A program made the translations under genes and the position numbers. 64,000 nt of DNA, taken from Pseudomonadota bacterium. GTDB lineage: Bacteria > Pseudomonadota > Gammaproteobacteria > Burkholderiales > Burkholderiaceae_C. The DNA lies in contig JAFEEG010000020.1 in the NCBI GenBank assembly GCA_018241225.1, forward strand, positions 93,366 through 157,365, read 5' to 3'. Position 1 is the stretch's first letter. Each line of letters opens with the position of its first letter. Shown here piece by piece: positions 1-9,512 of this stretch. The notes beneath the pieces were generated by a model. That model was not told where the DNA came from, searched no databases, and was given only the letters and a program-made list of their open reading frames with translations.

Positions 1-788
<788 letters not shown>

Positions 789-870
789 TTTCTCGACTCC
801 GAAAAAAACTGGATCAGTACAACTACAGCGGGCCGGCCGCCTAACCACATTGCCAGCTCGACCCGAGAAA

Positions 871-945
<75 letters not shown>

Positions 946-996
946 TTTAACCGTCAAAACCAAACAGGACGCCGAACAACGAACTCAAGAACTCTT

Positions 997-1070
997 TGGA
1001 GCGGGAGACGGGAATCGAACCCGCGTCATCAGCTTGGAAGGCTGGGGTTCTACCATTGAACTACTCCCGC
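997..1070 (-). tRNA. tRNA-Gly (anticodon TCC)
   Basis: A 74-base cloverleaf on the minus strand with encoded CCA. The acceptor stem is GCGGGAG/CTCCCGC and the anticodon loop CTTCCAA gives anticodon TCC. It lies 51 bases upstream of tRNA-Thr in the same array. Confidence 0.96.
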
Positions 1071-1179
1071 ATCGCGGGCGATCACTCAATGACCACGCCC
1101 ATGAAGCCGGGTTCAAGCCCCGAAATCCGTCACTTCGCTCGTCGCTCTATTGCGTCCTGCAAAAATCCTTTTTCTTCGC

Positions 1180-1265
1180 TGGTGGAGAGGGCTGGATTCG
1201 AACCAGCGTAGGTATAAACCGGCAGATTTACAGTCTGCTGCCATTAACCACTCGGCCACCTCTCC
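1180..1265 (-). tRNA. tRNA-Tyr (anticodon GTA)
   Basis: An 86-base tRNA with a long variable arm, as expected for tyrosine, on the minus strand with encoded CCA. The acceptor stem begins GGAGAGG and the anticodon loop ACTGTAAAT gives anticodon GTA. It is the first gene of the tRNA-tuf array and lies just downstream of a candidate promoter. Confidence 0.96.
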
Positions 1266-1271
1266 GGCGAA

Positions 1272-1296
1272 CCTCGAAATATAGCATGTTTCGAGG
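1272..1296 (-). promoter_or_regulatory. Candidate promoter with palindrome upstream of the tRNA-tuf array
   Basis: On the minus strand a TATATT -10 element (1283-1278) lies 12 bases upstream of the mature tRNA-Tyr 5' end. It sits inside a perfect inverted repeat, CCTCGAAA (1272-1279) and TTTCGAGG (1289-1296), with a 9-base spacer. I see no good -35 hexamer at 16-18 bases. Function is inferred from position. Confidence 0.4.
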
Positions 1297-1455
1297 TGAA
1301 CGTCGATATCCCCAAGTACCCTTGATGGACTTGCGCCCAAGGTACTGAAGCTTCCGCGGCGCCATGCGCCTCAGAAAAATCGACGGCGTGAAGCATAACC
1401 GCAACCAGCCTCCGGGTTTACCCTGTTACGAAAACTATTTCGACCCGGGTGTTAT

Positions 1456-2160
1456 TTAGGCGGCATCCGCAGAGCTTTCGCGCCAGGCGCGCGCTTGCCC
1501 GAAATGGCCGCAGCCGATGAACGGAATCGGCGGTCTCAGCGCCGACAGGGGCGACGGATGGTTGGCCACCAGGATCTTGTGCCTCCCAGCATCGATCAGT
1601 GCGCGCTTGCTCTGGGCATGCGAGCCCCAGAGCATGAACATCACAGGGCGATCGCCCTGTGCGACATGCCGGATCACCGCGTCGGTCAGATCCTCCCAGC
1701 CGCGCCCCGAATGACTCGCCGCCTGGCCTTCCTCGACCGTCAGGCAGGTGTTGAGAAGCAGGACGCCGTGCGTTGCCCACTTCACCAGACTGCCGCCCGG
1801 ATCGGGAAATGGCGGTGGCGCCACGCCCAGATCGCGCTGGAGCTCCTTGAAGATGTTGCGCAGCGAGGGCGGCAATGCGACGCCGGGCGCCACCGAAAAG
1901 GCCAGGCCCTCGGCCTGGCCGCGCCCGTGATAGGGGTCCTGCCCCAGGATCACGATGCGCACCGTTTCGGGGGGCGTGAGCTGCAGCGCGCGCAATGGCT
2001 GCGGCGGGAAGATGACAGCACCGGCATCCAGCCGCTGCTGCAGAAACCCCAGCAGGCGCTGCCCCACGCCACCGGCAAAGAACTCATCCACCAGCGGCTG
2101 CCAGCCCGGCGCCACCGGCCACTGCGACGGGTCGGCGCTGGCGAGCTGGGTGGCACTCAT
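1456..2160 (-). CDS. ung: Uracil-DNA glycosylase
   Basis: This family 1 UDG removes uracil from DNA arising by cytosine deamination or dUMP misincorporation, starting base excision repair in the cytoplasm. The 234-residue protein has the water-activating motif GQDPYH (73-78, catalytic Asp75) and the DNA-intercalation motif HPSPLSA starting at His201, followed by FIGCGHF. Length is normal for the family. Its ATG overlaps the trpC stop codon (ATGA), so it is probably translated from the same mRNA as the last gene of the trp operon. A repair gene tailing an amino-acid operon looks like simple gene packing. Confidence 0.97.
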   Translation of the reverse strand: MSATQLASADPSQWPVAPGWQPLVDEFFAGGVGQRLLGFLQQRLDAGAVIFPPQPLRALQLTPPETVRIVILGQDPYHGRGQAEGLAFSVAPGVALPPSLRNIFKELQRDLGVAPPPFPDPGGSLVKWATHGVLLLNTCLTVEEGQAASHSGRGWEDLTDAVIRHVAQGDRPVMFMLWGSHAQSKRALIDAGRHKILVANHPSPLSALRPPIPFIGCGHFGQARAWRESSADAA

Positions 2161-2957
2161 TGGAACAGCTCAGCCAGCGCCAGGCCCGGCTCGGGCGCCC
2201 GCATGAAGGCTTCGCCCACAAGGAAAGCATGCACGCCTGCATCGCGCAGCTTGCGTACGTCGGCCTGCGTGCCGACGCCCGATTCGGTCACCAGCAGGCG
2301 GTCAGGCGGCACCATGGGCATCAGTGCCAGGGTGTTGTCGATCGAGACCTCGAAGGTGCGCAGGTTTCGGTTGTTCACGCCAATGAGCGGCGTTTTCAGC
2401 TTGAGCGCGCGTTCCATCTCGGCCTGGTCGTGCACTTCAACCAGCACGGCCATGTCCAGCCCTCGCGCAATGGCCTCGAAGTCGCGCATCTGTGCGTCGT
2501 CCAAGCAGGCGGCAATCAGGAGCACTGCGTCGGCGCCGATCGAGCGCGACTCGTAGATCTGGTAGGCGTCGACCATGAAATCCTTGCGCAGCACCGGAAG
2601 CTCGCACGAGGCGCGTGCTTGCTTGAGGTAGTCCACGCCGCCTTGGAAGAACTGCTTGTCGGTCAGCACCGAGAGACAAGCCGCGCTCACCTTGCCGTCA
2701 CCTTCCGCATAGCTCTGGGCGATGTCGGCAGGAATGAAGTCGGGGCGCAGCACGCCTTTGCTCGGGCTGGCCTTTTTCACCTCGGCGATCACGCCGGCCT
2801 GGCCTGCTGCGATCTTGCTGCGAAGCGCACCAACGAAGTCGCGCGTGAGCACGCGGCTTTCCGCGTCGAAGCGCACCGCCTCGAGGGAAGCACGCTTCTT
2901 GGCCGCTGCGACTTCCTCGCGCTTGACGTCAACGATCTTGTTCAGGATGTCCGACAT
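2157..2957 (-). CDS. trpC: Indole-3-glycerol phosphate synthase
   Basis: This enzyme closes the ring of CdRP to indole-3-glycerol phosphate with loss of CO2, the fourth step of tryptophan synthesis. The 266-residue single-domain protein shows the family signatures [27 protein letters not shown] and VTESG along a TIM barrel. It is monofunctional, not fused to TrpF as in enterobacteria. It starts 3 bases after the trpD stop and its stop overlaps the ung start, so translational coupling is likely on both sides. TrpF, TrpB and TrpA are not in this window and are presumably elsewhere. Confidence 0.97.
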   Translation of the reverse strand: MSDILNKIVDVKREEVAAAKKRASLEAVRFDAESRVLTRDFVGALRSKIAAGQAGVIAEVKKASPSKGVLRPDFIPADIAQSYAEGDGKVSAACLSVLTDKQFFQGGVDYLKQARASCELPVLRKDFMVDAYQIYESRSIGADAVLLIAACLDDAQMRDFEAIARGLDMAVLVEVHDQAEMERALKLKTPLIGVNNRNLRTFEVSIDNTLALMPMVPPDRLLVTESGVGTQADVRKLRDAGVHAFLVGEAFMRAPEPGLALAELFQ

Positions 2958-2960
2958 GCT

Positions 2961-4001
2961 TCAAGCCCCCTTGGCCGCAACCGCGCCGCTGAATGCCACG
3001 AGCTGTGCCAGCTTGGCCTTGGCTGCGCCCGAGTCGATGGCCGCACGTGCGCGATCGATGCCATCGGCGATGGAATCCACCACGTTGCCCGCATACAGCG
3101 CTGCGCCGGCATTGAGCAGCACGATGTCGCGAGCCGGGCCCGGCTCGCCATCGAGCACGCCCTGCAGCATCTCCTTGGACTGCTCCGGCGTTTCCACCCG
3201 CAGCGAACGGTTGCTGGACATGGCGAAGCCGAAGTCTTCCGGGTGCAGCTCGTACTCGCGGATCTCGCCGTTACGCAGCTCACCGATCATGGTGGCGGCG
3301 CCCAGCGAGATCTCGTCCATGCCGTCACGGCCGTAGACGACCAGGGCGTGCTCGGCGCCCAGCCGCTGCAGTGCGCGCACCTGGATGCCCACCAGGTCGG
3401 GGTGGAACACGCCCATGAGAATGTTGGGCGCGCCCGCCGGATTGGTCAGCGGCCCCAGGATGTTGAAGATGGTCTTGATGCCCAGCTCCTTGCGCACGGG
3501 CGCCACGTTCTTCATGGCCGGGTGATGGTTGGGCGCGAACATGAAGCCGATGCCCACCTCCGCAATGCTGGCCGCGATCTGCTCGGGCTTGAGGTTGATG
3601 TTGACGCCCAGCGACTCGAGCACGTCCGCGCTGCCCGACTTGCTGCTCACGCTGCGCCCGCCATGCTTGCTGACCTTGGCGCCCGCCGCGGCCGCCACGA
3701 ACATCGAGCAGGTCGAGATGTTGAAGGTGTGCGAGCCGTCGCCACCGGTGCCCACGATGTCCACCAGGTTGGTGGTGTCGGCCACCGGCACCTTTGTCGC
3801 CACTTCGCGCATGACTTGCGCAGCGGCGGTGATCTCGCCGATGGTTTCCTTCTTCACGCGCAGGCCGGTGATGAGCGCGGCCATCATGACAGGCGAGCAT
3901 TCGCCGCTCATGATCAGCCGCACGATGTGCAGCATTTCGTCGTGGAACACCTCGCGGTGCTCGATGGTGCGCTGGAGCGCTTCTTGAGGGGTAATGGACA
4001 T
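2961..4001 (-). CDS. trpD: Anthranilate phosphoribosyltransferase
   Basis: This enzyme transfers phosphoribose from PRPP to anthranilate, the second step of tryptophan synthesis. The glycine-rich PRPP loop [14 protein letters not shown] is followed by [15 protein letters not shown], both hallmarks of the family. I chose the ATG at 4001 (MSITPQEAL...), which has a GGAGAG ribosome site 4 bases upstream; a GTG at 4013 in the same frame would add four residues but overlaps that site. The resulting length of 346 residues is typical. It follows the LysE-type exporter by 21 bases and precedes trpC by 3, inside the trp operon. Confidence 0.96.
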   Translation of the reverse strand: MSITPQEALQRTIEHREVFHDEMLHIVRLIMSGECSPVMMAALITGLRVKKETIGEITAAAQVMREVATKVPVADTTNLVDIVGTGGDGSHTFNISTCSMFVAAAAGAKVSKHGGRSVSSKSGSADVLESLGVNINLKPEQIAASIAEVGIGFMFAPNHHPAMKNVAPVRKELGIKTIFNILGPLTNPAGAPNILMGVFHPDLVGIQVRALQRLGAEHALVVYGRDGMDEISLGAATMIGELRNGEIREYELHPEDFGFAMSSNRSLRVETPEQSKEMLQGVLDGEPGPARDIVLLNAGAALYAGNVVDSIADGIDRARAAIDSGAAKAKLAQLVAFSGAVAAKGA

Positions 4002-4022
4002 ATTTCTCTCCACGAGATTCGT

Positions 4023-4673
4023 TCAGTGTCTGGGGGCATCGGCCAGCGCCAACTGGATGCCGAAGCCGATGAAGATGGCACCCGCGGCACGTTCGAGCCA
4101 GCGCACGCCGCGGGCCACCAGGCCCACGCGGCGGGCCATCCAGGCGGCCGCCAGGGCCCAGCCGAAATTGACCCACATGCCGTTGAAGTTGAACAGCAGG
4201 CCCAGCAGCAGGAAAGTCAGCGAAGGATGCGGCGCATCGTGCGGAATGAACTGCGGCACGAAGGCCAGGAAGAACAAGGCGACCTTCGGATTCAGCGCAT
4301 TGGTCAGGAAGCCCCGGCTGAAGATCGCGGGCAGCGACGCAGCCGGCGCAACTGAAGCGGCAGCGGTCGGCATCGAGGCAGGTTTCGAACGCGACAGCAG
4401 CATCGACGCGCCCACGTACACCAGGTACGCCGCCCCCACCCACTTGAGCACGGTGAAGGCCGTGGCGGACGCTGCCACCAGCGCGCTCACGCCGATGGCT
4501 GCCGCGGCAATGTGCACGCAGCATCCGGCCGTGATGCCCAGCGCCGCGACCAGACCCGCACGCACGCCGCTGCGCAGCGCATGGTTGACGATGTAGAAGA
4601 CGTCCGGCCCCGGCGTCAGGTTGAGCAGCAGGCCGGCCGCGATGAAGGCCAGCAAGGCAGGCGTGTCGGGCAT
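4023..4673 (-). CDS. LysE/RhtB-family amino acid exporter
   Basis: This 216-residue inner-membrane protein has about six hydrophobic segments. The first carries the family signature NLTPGPD near residue 18, the classic LysE/RhtB start. Members export amino acids such as threonine, homoserine, lysine or arginine; the substrate cannot be read from sequence. It lies between the threonine aldolase gene (18 bases upstream) and trpD, in the same direction. Export of threonine or of a tryptophan-pathway amino acid are both plausible inferences. No key feature appears to be missing. Confidence 0.88.
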   Translation of the reverse strand: MPDTPALLAFIAAGLLLNLTPGPDVFYIVNHALRSGVRAGLVAALGITAGCCVHIAAAAIGVSALVAASATAFTVLKWVGAAYLVYVGASMLLSRSKPASMPTAAASVAPAASLPAIFSRGFLTNALNPKVALFFLAFVPQFIPHDAPHPSLTFLLLGLLFNFNGMWVNFGWALAAAWMARRVGLVARGVRWLERAAGAIFIGFGIQLALADAPRH

Positions 4674-4691
4674 GTGACGAGCTCCTTGGCT

Positions 4692-5744
4692 TCAGGCACG
4701 GAAGAACTGGCGAATGGCCGCGATGGCGCGCTCGACGCCTGCTGCATCCACGTCCAGGTGCGTGACGAAGCGCAGGCGATACAGGCCCGTGGCCAGGATG
4801 CCCTGCGACTTCAGATGCGCCAGCAGGTCGTTCATTCGCGGCTTGGCCTCGTCGCTCAGGTCGATGAAAACGATGTTGCTCTGCGGCGGCTCCACCGCGA
4901 GACCGGCAACACCTTCCAGGCCGTCGGCCAGGCGGCGCGCGAGTGCATGGTCCTGCGCCAATCGGTCGACGTGGTGATCGAGCGCATGCGAGGCTGCAGC
5001 CGCCAGCAGGCCAGCCTGGCGCATGCCACCGCCGGCCATCTTGCGGATGCGATGGGCGCGTGCAATGAACTCGCGCGAACCACACAATGCGGACCCCACT
5101 GGTGCGCCCAGCCCCTTGCTGAAGCACACCGAAACGCTGTCGAAGCACTGGGCGATGCGGCGCGCTTCATCGCGTACCGCGCTGCCGGTTTGCGCCGACT
5201 GCGCCACGGCGGCGTTGAAAAGACGCGCGCCGTCCAGGTGCCGCTGCAACCCCTTGGCCCTGGCCAGCTGGGTTGCCGCCTGCACGAACTCGAAGGGCAG
5301 CAGCTTGCCGCCCAAGGTGTTTTCCAGTGCCAGCACGCGGGTGCGCGCGAAATGCGCATCGTCGGGCTTGATGGCGCCTTCGATGTCCGCCAGCTTGAAG
5401 GTGCCGTCGGCCTGGTGCTCCAGCGGCTGCGGTTGCACGCTGCCGAACACCGCGGCGCCGCCGCCTTCCCAGCGATAGCAGTGCGCCTGCTGGCCAACGA
5501 TGTATTCGTCGCCACGCTGGCAATGCGAGAGGATGGCGCACAGGTTGCTCTGGGTGCCGGTGGGCACGAACAGCGCCGCTTCGAAACCGAGCAGGCCGGC
5601 GATCTTTTCCTGCAGTGCGTTGACGCTGGGATCGGTGCCGAACACATCGTCGCCCAGCGGCGCCGCCATCATGGCGGCCCGCATCGCGGCCGTGGGTTGC
5701 GTCACTGTATCGCTGCGCAAGTCGACCGCTTGGGGCGTGGTCAT
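4692..5744 (-). CDS. ltaE: Low-specificity L-threonine aldolase (PLP enzyme)
   Basis: This enzyme cleaves L-threonine or allo-threonine to glycine and acetaldehyde using PLP. The 350-residue protein begins with [11 protein letters not shown], a signature of the family. It has the cofactor-contacting [10 protein letters not shown] segment and the Schiff-base lysine in [13 protein letters not shown]. It is a fold-type I enzyme of normal length. It starts 11 bases after trpG and is followed by the LysE-type exporter, so a threonine-degrading enzyme and a probable amino-acid exporter sit within the trp operon. Any functional link with tryptophan synthesis is unproven. Confidence 0.93.
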   Translation of the reverse strand: MTTPQAVDLRSDTVTQPTAAMRAAMMAAPLGDDVFGTDPSVNALQEKIAGLLGFEAALFVPTGTQSNLCAILSHCQRGDEYIVGQQAHCYRWEGGGAAVFGSVQPQPLEHQADGTFKLADIEGAIKPDDAHFARTRVLALENTLGGKLLPFEFVQAATQLARAKGLQRHLDGARLFNAAVAQSAQTGSAVRDEARRIAQCFDSVSVCFSKGLGAPVGSALCGSREFIARAHRIRKMAGGGMRQAGLLAAAASHALDHHVDRLAQDHALARRLADGLEGVAGLAVEPPQSNIVFIDLSDEAKPRMNDLLAHLKSQGILATGLYRLRFVTHLDVDAAGVERAIAAIRQFFRA

Positions 5745-5755
5745 GGGCTTGTCTC

Positions 5756-6343
5756 CTAGGACAGGAAGTTCTTCAGCATGGCGTGGCCATGCTCGGTCAG
5801 GATGGATTCGGGATGGAACTGCACGCCTTCGATGCGCACGTCGTGCGCAAAGCCGCTGTGGCGCACGCCCATGATCTCGCCGTCATCGGTCCAGGCGGTA
5901 ACCACCAGTTCCTTCGGGCAGGTGGCGCGCTCGATCGAGAGCGAGTGGTAGCGGTTGACGGTAAAGCGATCCGGCAGGCCGGCGAACACACCTTCGCGCG
6001 TGGTGCTGATCTCGCTGGTCTTGCCATGCATGAGCTGTTGCGCCCGCACGATCTTGCCGCCGAAGGCCGCGCCGATGGATTGATGCCCCAGGCACACACC
6101 CAGGATGGGCAGCTTGCCGGCGAACTCCTTGATGGCAGCCACCGACACGCCCGCCTCTGCCGGCGAGCACGGCCCCGGCGACACCACCAGCCGGGTCACG
6201 CCGCCGTCGATCAGCGCGGCGATGCCGGCCAGGTCGATCTCGTCGTTGCGATGCACCTGCACGTCCGCCCCCAGCTCGCCGAAGTACTGCACCAGGTTGT
6301 AGGTGAAGGAGTCGTAGTTGTCGATCATCAAAAGCTTGGTCAT
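5756..6343 (-). CDS. trpG: Anthranilate synthase component II (glutamine amidotransferase)
   Basis: This is the glutaminase subunit that supplies ammonia to TrpE for anthranilate synthesis. The 195-residue class I amidotransferase starts [13 protein letters not shown]. It has the nucleophile motif GVCLGHQ (catalytic Cys), the MHGKTS loop and the C-terminal His-Glu pair in VQFHPES. The ATG at 6343 was chosen over an upstream in-frame Met because it matches the invariant family N terminus and lies 5 bases after the trpE stop. In many relatives the same subunit also serves folate synthesis (PabA); that cannot be decided here. Confidence 0.96.
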   Translation of the reverse strand: MTKLLMIDNYDSFTYNLVQYFGELGADVQVHRNDEIDLAGIAALIDGGVTRLVVSPGPCSPAEAGVSVAAIKEFAGKLPILGVCLGHQSIGAAFGGKIVRAQQLMHGKTSEISTTREGVFAGLPDRFTVNRYHSLSIERATCPKELVVTAWTDDGEIMGVRHSGFAHDVRIEGVQFHPESILTEHGHAMLKNFLS

Positions 6344-6348
6344 CGCGC

Positions 6349-7851
6349 TCACTCCAGTCCTTCTTCCACCAGCTCTGCCGCACGCAGCAGGGCACGCGCT
6401 TTGGCTTCGGTTTCCTTCCATTCCAGCTCGGGCACCGAGTCGGCCACCACGCCCGCCGCGGCCTGCACGTGCAGCGTCTGGTCCTTCACGATGCCGGTTC
6501 GGATGGCAATGGCCACGTCCATGTCGCCGGCATAGCTGATGTAGCCGCAGGCGCCGCCGTACAGGCCGCGCTTGGTGGGCTCGAGCTGGTCAATGAGCTC
6601 CATGGCGTGTACCTTGGGCGCGCCGGTGAGCGTGCCGGCCGGGAAGGTGGCCTTGAGCACGTCGATGGCGGTCATGCCGTCCTTCAGCGTGCCCTCGACG
6701 TTGCTCACGATGTGCATCACGTGGCTGTAGCGCTCCACCGCAAAGGCTTCGGTGACCTTGACGGTGCCGGTCTTGGCAATGCGGCCGATGTCGTTGCGCG
6801 CCAGATCGATCAGCATGACGTGCTCGGCGCGCTCCTTCGGGTCGTTCACGAGTTCGACCTCGGCGGCCTTGTCCAGTTCGATGGACGCACCGCGCGGACG
6901 CGTGCCGGCCAGCGGGCGGATGGTGATCTTCTGCTCGCCCTCGCCAGTGTTTTCCTGGCGCACCAGGATCTCCGGCGATGCCCCCACCACATGGAAGTCG
7001 CCCAGGTCGTAGTAGTACATGTAGGGGCTCGGGTTGAGCGAGCGCAGGGCGCGGTACAGCGACAGGGGCGACTCGGTGTAGCGCTTGCTGATGCGCTGGC
7101 CCACCTGCACCTGCATGAAGTCGCCCGCCGCAATCAGTTCCTTGGCCCGCTCCACCGCGGCCAGGTAGTCGGCCTTGGCAAAGCTGCGCTGCGGCGGGTG
7201 CGCCTGCGAGGCCTTCACTACCGGCGCGCTGACCGAATACTTGAGCTGCTCGCGCAGGCCGCGCAGTCGCCGCTTGGCGTTGGCATAGGCCTCGGGCTGC
7301 GACGGGTCGGCATACACGATGAGGTAGAGCTTGCCCGAGAGGTTGTCGATGACGGCCAGTTCCTCGCACTGCAGCAGCAGGATGTCGGGGCAGCCCAGCG
7401 CGTCGGGCGGGCAGCTTTTCTCGAGCTTCTTCTCGATGTAGCGCACCGTGTCATACCCGAAGTAGCCCGCCAGGCCACCGCAAAAGCGCGGCAGGCCGGG
7501 GCGCAGCGCCACCTTGAAGCGCTTCTGGTAATTGGCAACGAAGTCCAGCGGATTGCCACGCGCGCTTTCCACCACCTTGCCATCGGTCACCACTTCGGTG
7601 AGTGCGTCGTCGCCAAAGCCGCTGGCACGCAGCAGCGTGCGGGCCGGCAGGCCGATGAAGCTGTAGCGCCCGAAGCGCTCGCCACCCACCACGGATTCGA
7701 GCAGGAAGCTGAACTTGCCGCCCTCCTTGGCGTGGGCCAGCTTGAGATAGAGAGACAGGGGGGTTTCGAGGTCGGCAAAGGCCTCGACCATCAGCGGGAT
7801 GCGGTTGTAGCCCTGGGCGCTGAGACTCTTGAATTCGAGTTCGGTGATCAC
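6349..7851 (-). CDS. trpE: Anthranilate synthase component I
   Basis: This subunit converts chorismate to anthranilate with ammonia from TrpG and is the committed, Trp-inhibited step. Reading from a GTG at 7851 preceded by GGAG gives a 500-residue protein starting ITELEFKSL after the initiator. The N-terminal half has the LLES element used for tryptophan feedback binding. The C-terminal catalytic half has [22 protein letters not shown] and the GTLTGAPK segment. An in-frame ATG at 7902 exists upstream but lacks a ribosome site. The long 5' leader with a Trp-Pro-Trp open frame suggests transcription attenuation. Confidence 0.96.
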   Translation of the reverse strand: MITELEFKSLSAQGYNRIPLMVEAFADLETPLSLYLKLAHAKEGGKFSFLLESVVGGERFGRYSFIGLPARTLLRASGFGDDALTEVVTDGKVVESARGNPLDFVANYQKRFKVALRPGLPRFCGGLAGYFGYDTVRYIEKKLEKSCPPDALGCPDILLLQCEELAVIDNLSGKLYLIVYADPSQPEAYANAKRRLRGLREQLKYSVSAPVVKASQAHPPQRSFAKADYLAAVERAKELIAAGDFMQVQVGQRISKRYTESPLSLYRALRSLNPSPYMYYYDLGDFHVVGASPEILVRQENTGEGEQKITIRPLAGTRPRGASIELDKAAEVELVNDPKERAEHVMLIDLARNDIGRIAKTGTVKVTEAFAVERYSHVMHIVSNVEGTLKDGMTAIDVLKATFPAGTLTGAPKVHAMELIDQLEPTKRGLYGGACGYISYAGDMDVAIAIRTGIVKDQTLHVQAAAGVVADSVPELEWKETEAKARALLRAAELVEEGLE

Positions 7852-7952
7852 GGGGGTTCTCCATGGGCCGCACGGCGCTTCATGGCACGGGCGGCAGGTC
7901 ATTCACTTGAATCTGGCCGATGTCTTGACTACAGATGACAAGGGCCACGGGC

Positions 7953-8031
7953 GCGCGGCAACATCGCCGCGCAGGTCAAACAGGCAACGACTTTGGCGTA
8001 CGCCAGGGCCAGGCTCCCCGGCCTTGACCTG
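7953..8031 (-). promoter_or_regulatory. Candidate trp attenuator: inverted repeats in the trpE leader
   Basis: Three inverted-repeat elements lie between the leader frame and trpE. A perfect 12-base palindrome (7994-8005) includes the second Trp codon. An 8-base pair, 8024-8031 with 7972-7979, encloses both Trp codons and the leader stop. A GC-rich 7-bp hairpin, 7953-7959 with 7966-7972, shares one base with that pair, so the two stems compete only marginally. No run of T follows the last hairpin, so a standard intrinsic terminator is not shown. The arrangement fits ribosome-stalling control but has not been folded. Confidence 0.4.
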
Positions 8032-8056
8032 TCTGGATGACGTGATGAATGAACAT
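7976..8056 (-). CDS. Candidate trp leader peptide (26 codons, Trp16-Pro17-Trp18)
   Basis: A short open frame from ATG 8056-8054 to TGA 7978-7976 ends 124 bases before the trpE GTG. It encodes 26 residues with tryptophan codons at 8011-8009 and 8005-8003, a rare residue placed where an attenuator peptide would have it. No Shine-Dalgarno precedes the ATG; if the promoter proposed at 8069-8095 is right, the transcript would start only a few bases upstream and the frame would be nearly leaderless. Chance occurrence of two adjacent Trp codons in a short frame upstream of trpE is unlikely but possible. Confidence 0.45.
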   Translation of the reverse strand: MFIHHVIQTGQGRGAWPWRTPKSLPV

Positions 8057-8068
8057 GGAAGGGCAGAG

Positions 8069-8095
8069 TTTATACGAGTGGCACAGACAGTACAA
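8069..8095 (-). promoter_or_regulatory. Candidate trpE operon promoter
   Basis: On the minus strand TTGTAC (8095-8090) is followed after 15 bases by TATAAA (8074-8069); reading the -35 one base earlier as TTTGTA gives a 16-base spacer. The predicted start near 8062 would leave a leader of about 210 bases before trpE. No TrpR-like operator was recognised. Confidence 0.4.
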
Positions 8096-8136
8096 ATTGA
8101 TACATTGGCTCACGCGAATTTGACTGGAGGAAGAAG

Positions 8137-8727
8137 ATGAGTCGCATCACGCGCTGGATTGCCGTCGGCGCACTGGCCGCCGCCCTGGGCACGGCCCATG
8201 CCGCACCCCTGGAGCTGGCGGGCGTCAGGATCGACGACGCCGTCGATCTGGGCGGCAGCAAGCTGCAGCTCAACGGGGCGGGCGTGCGCTACAAGGCCGT
8301 GTTCAAGGTCTACACAGCCAGTCTGTACCTGGGCAAGAAATGCGGCACGACCGACGAGGTGCTGGCCGCGCAAGGCGCCAAGCGCATCTCCATCACCATG
8401 CTGCGCGACATCGACGCGAACGAGCTGGGCAAGCTGTTCACCCGCGGCGTGGAAGACAACTCGCCCAAGAATGAAATGGCCCAGCTCATTCCGGGCCTCT
8501 TGCGCATGAGCCAGATCTTCTCGGACCAGAAGAACCTGAGGGCGGGCGACACCTTCACGGTGGACTGGATGCCGGGCAAGGGCACCGTCATCGGCGTCAA
8601 GGGCGTGGCCCAGGGCGACCCGATCAAGGAGCAGGCCTTCTTCAATGCGCTGGTACGCATCTGGCTGGGCCCGGCGCCGGCCGACTACAAGCTCAAGGAT
8701 GCCCTGCTGGGCATTGCCTCCAGTTGA
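8137..8727 (+). CDS. Exported chalcone isomerase-like protein
   Basis: A 196-residue protein with a clear signal peptide (residues 1-22, ending TAHA) after a strong GGAGGAAG ribosome site. The mature part matches the bacterial chalcone-isomerase-like family: an LAGVRIDD start, VRYKAVFKVYTASLYL, then KRISITMLRDIDA and a final helix ending LLGIASS. Members share the chalcone isomerase fold but are not flavonoid enzymes as far as is known; a periplasmic ligand-binding role is only a guess. It is divergent from trpE and convergent with gph, and I expect it to be transcribed alone. Confidence 0.85.
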   Translation: MSRITRWIAVGALAAALGTAHAAPLELAGVRIDDAVDLGGSKLQLNGAGVRYKAVFKVYTASLYLGKKCGTTDEVLAAQGAKRISITMLRDIDANELGKLFTRGVEDNSPKNEMAQLIPGLLRMSQIFSDQKNLRAGDTFTVDWMPGKGTVIGVKGVAQGDPIKEQAFFNALVRIWLGPAPADYKLKDALLGIASS

Positions 8728-8734
8728 AGCGCGC

Positions 8735-9427
8735 TCAGGCGGCCCGCAGCGCCGCCAGTTGCGCCAGCGAATCGATCACGCCGTCGGCATCGACACCGTG
8801 CACCGGCTCGCCGTGGTTGTAGCCGTAGCTCACCAGCACCACGGGGCAGTGCGCCGCGCGCGCGGCCTGCGCGTCGTTGCTTGAGTCGCCGATCATCAGC
8901 GTGCGCTCGGGCCGGCTGCCCAGCGCCTCGCAGGTCTTGACGAGCGGCAAGGGATCGGGCTTCTTGCGCGCGAATGCATCGCCGCCGAAGACCACATCGA
9001 AGTAGCCATCCAGGCCCTTGGCGGCCAGCAGGGGCTTGGCAAAATCGCCGGGCTTGTTGGTCAGGCACGCCAGGCGAAGGCCCCGCGCGCGCAGCGCGCG
9101 CAGGCCCTCGACCACGCCGGCATAGACCTGCGAGTGGCGGCCGTTGATGTCCAGGTAGTGGCGCGAATAGCTTTGCCAGGCCGCGTTGTACAACTTGGAA
9201 TCCGCCTCGCGGCCAGCGCGCACATGGCGCAGCACCGAATGGATCAGGTGCTCCGAGCCCTTGCCCACCATCGATTCCACGGCCGCCGGTGCCACGCGCG
9301 GCAGACCCAGCTCGTCCAGCATGAGGTTCAGCGCCACCGCGAAGTCACCCAGGGTGTCGACCATGGTGCCGTCCAGGTCCACCATTGCCGCGTCCAGCTT
9401 GTTCAGATCGATACGTAAGGAACTCAT
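8735..9427 (-). CDS. gph: Phosphoglycolate phosphatase, HAD family
   Basis: This enzyme hydrolyses 2-phosphoglycolate to glycolate, clearing a product of DNA 3'-end repair and of oxygenase side reactions. The 230-residue HAD hydrolase has motif I DLDGTMVDT near residue 18 (nucleophile and acid Asp), motif III Lys in KKPDPLPL and motif IV GDSSNDAQAA. An alpha-helical cap lies between motifs I and II. It ends 7 bases after the convergent chalcone-isomerase-like gene. Gph often neighbours trpE in Comamonadaceae, and here one exported protein gene separates the two. Substrate assignment within HAD enzymes is never certain from motifs. Confidence 0.88.
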   Translation of the reverse strand: MSSLRIDLNKLDAAMVDLDGTMVDTLGDFAVALNLMLDELGLPRVAPAAVESMVGKGSEHLIHSVLRHVRAGREADSKLYNAAWQSYSRHYLDINGRHSQVYAGVVEGLRALRARGLRLACLTNKPGDFAKPLLAAKGLDGYFDVVFGGDAFARKKPDPLPLVKTCEALGSRPERTLMIGDSSNDAQAARAAHCPVVLVSYGYNHGEPVHGVDADGVIDSLAQLAALRAA

Positions 9428-9512
9428 CGGCCTGGATTTTCTCTCACGCGGCCGTGGCCACCGTATTCAGTACGATGGCACCGGCTTGAAACTCGACATG
9501 GGAGTCGCATCG

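Noticed and set aside
2160..4355. A 731-codon open frame on the plus strand opposite trpC and trpD
   Set aside because: It is wholly antisense to two firmly identified enzymes, with low-complexity His/Arg/Gly composition typical of a shadow frame.
9186..9512. Upstream extension of the Gly/Trp-rich gene to 9186
   Set aside because: It would overlap the 5' half of gph on the other strand and put about 110 residues before the signal peptide.
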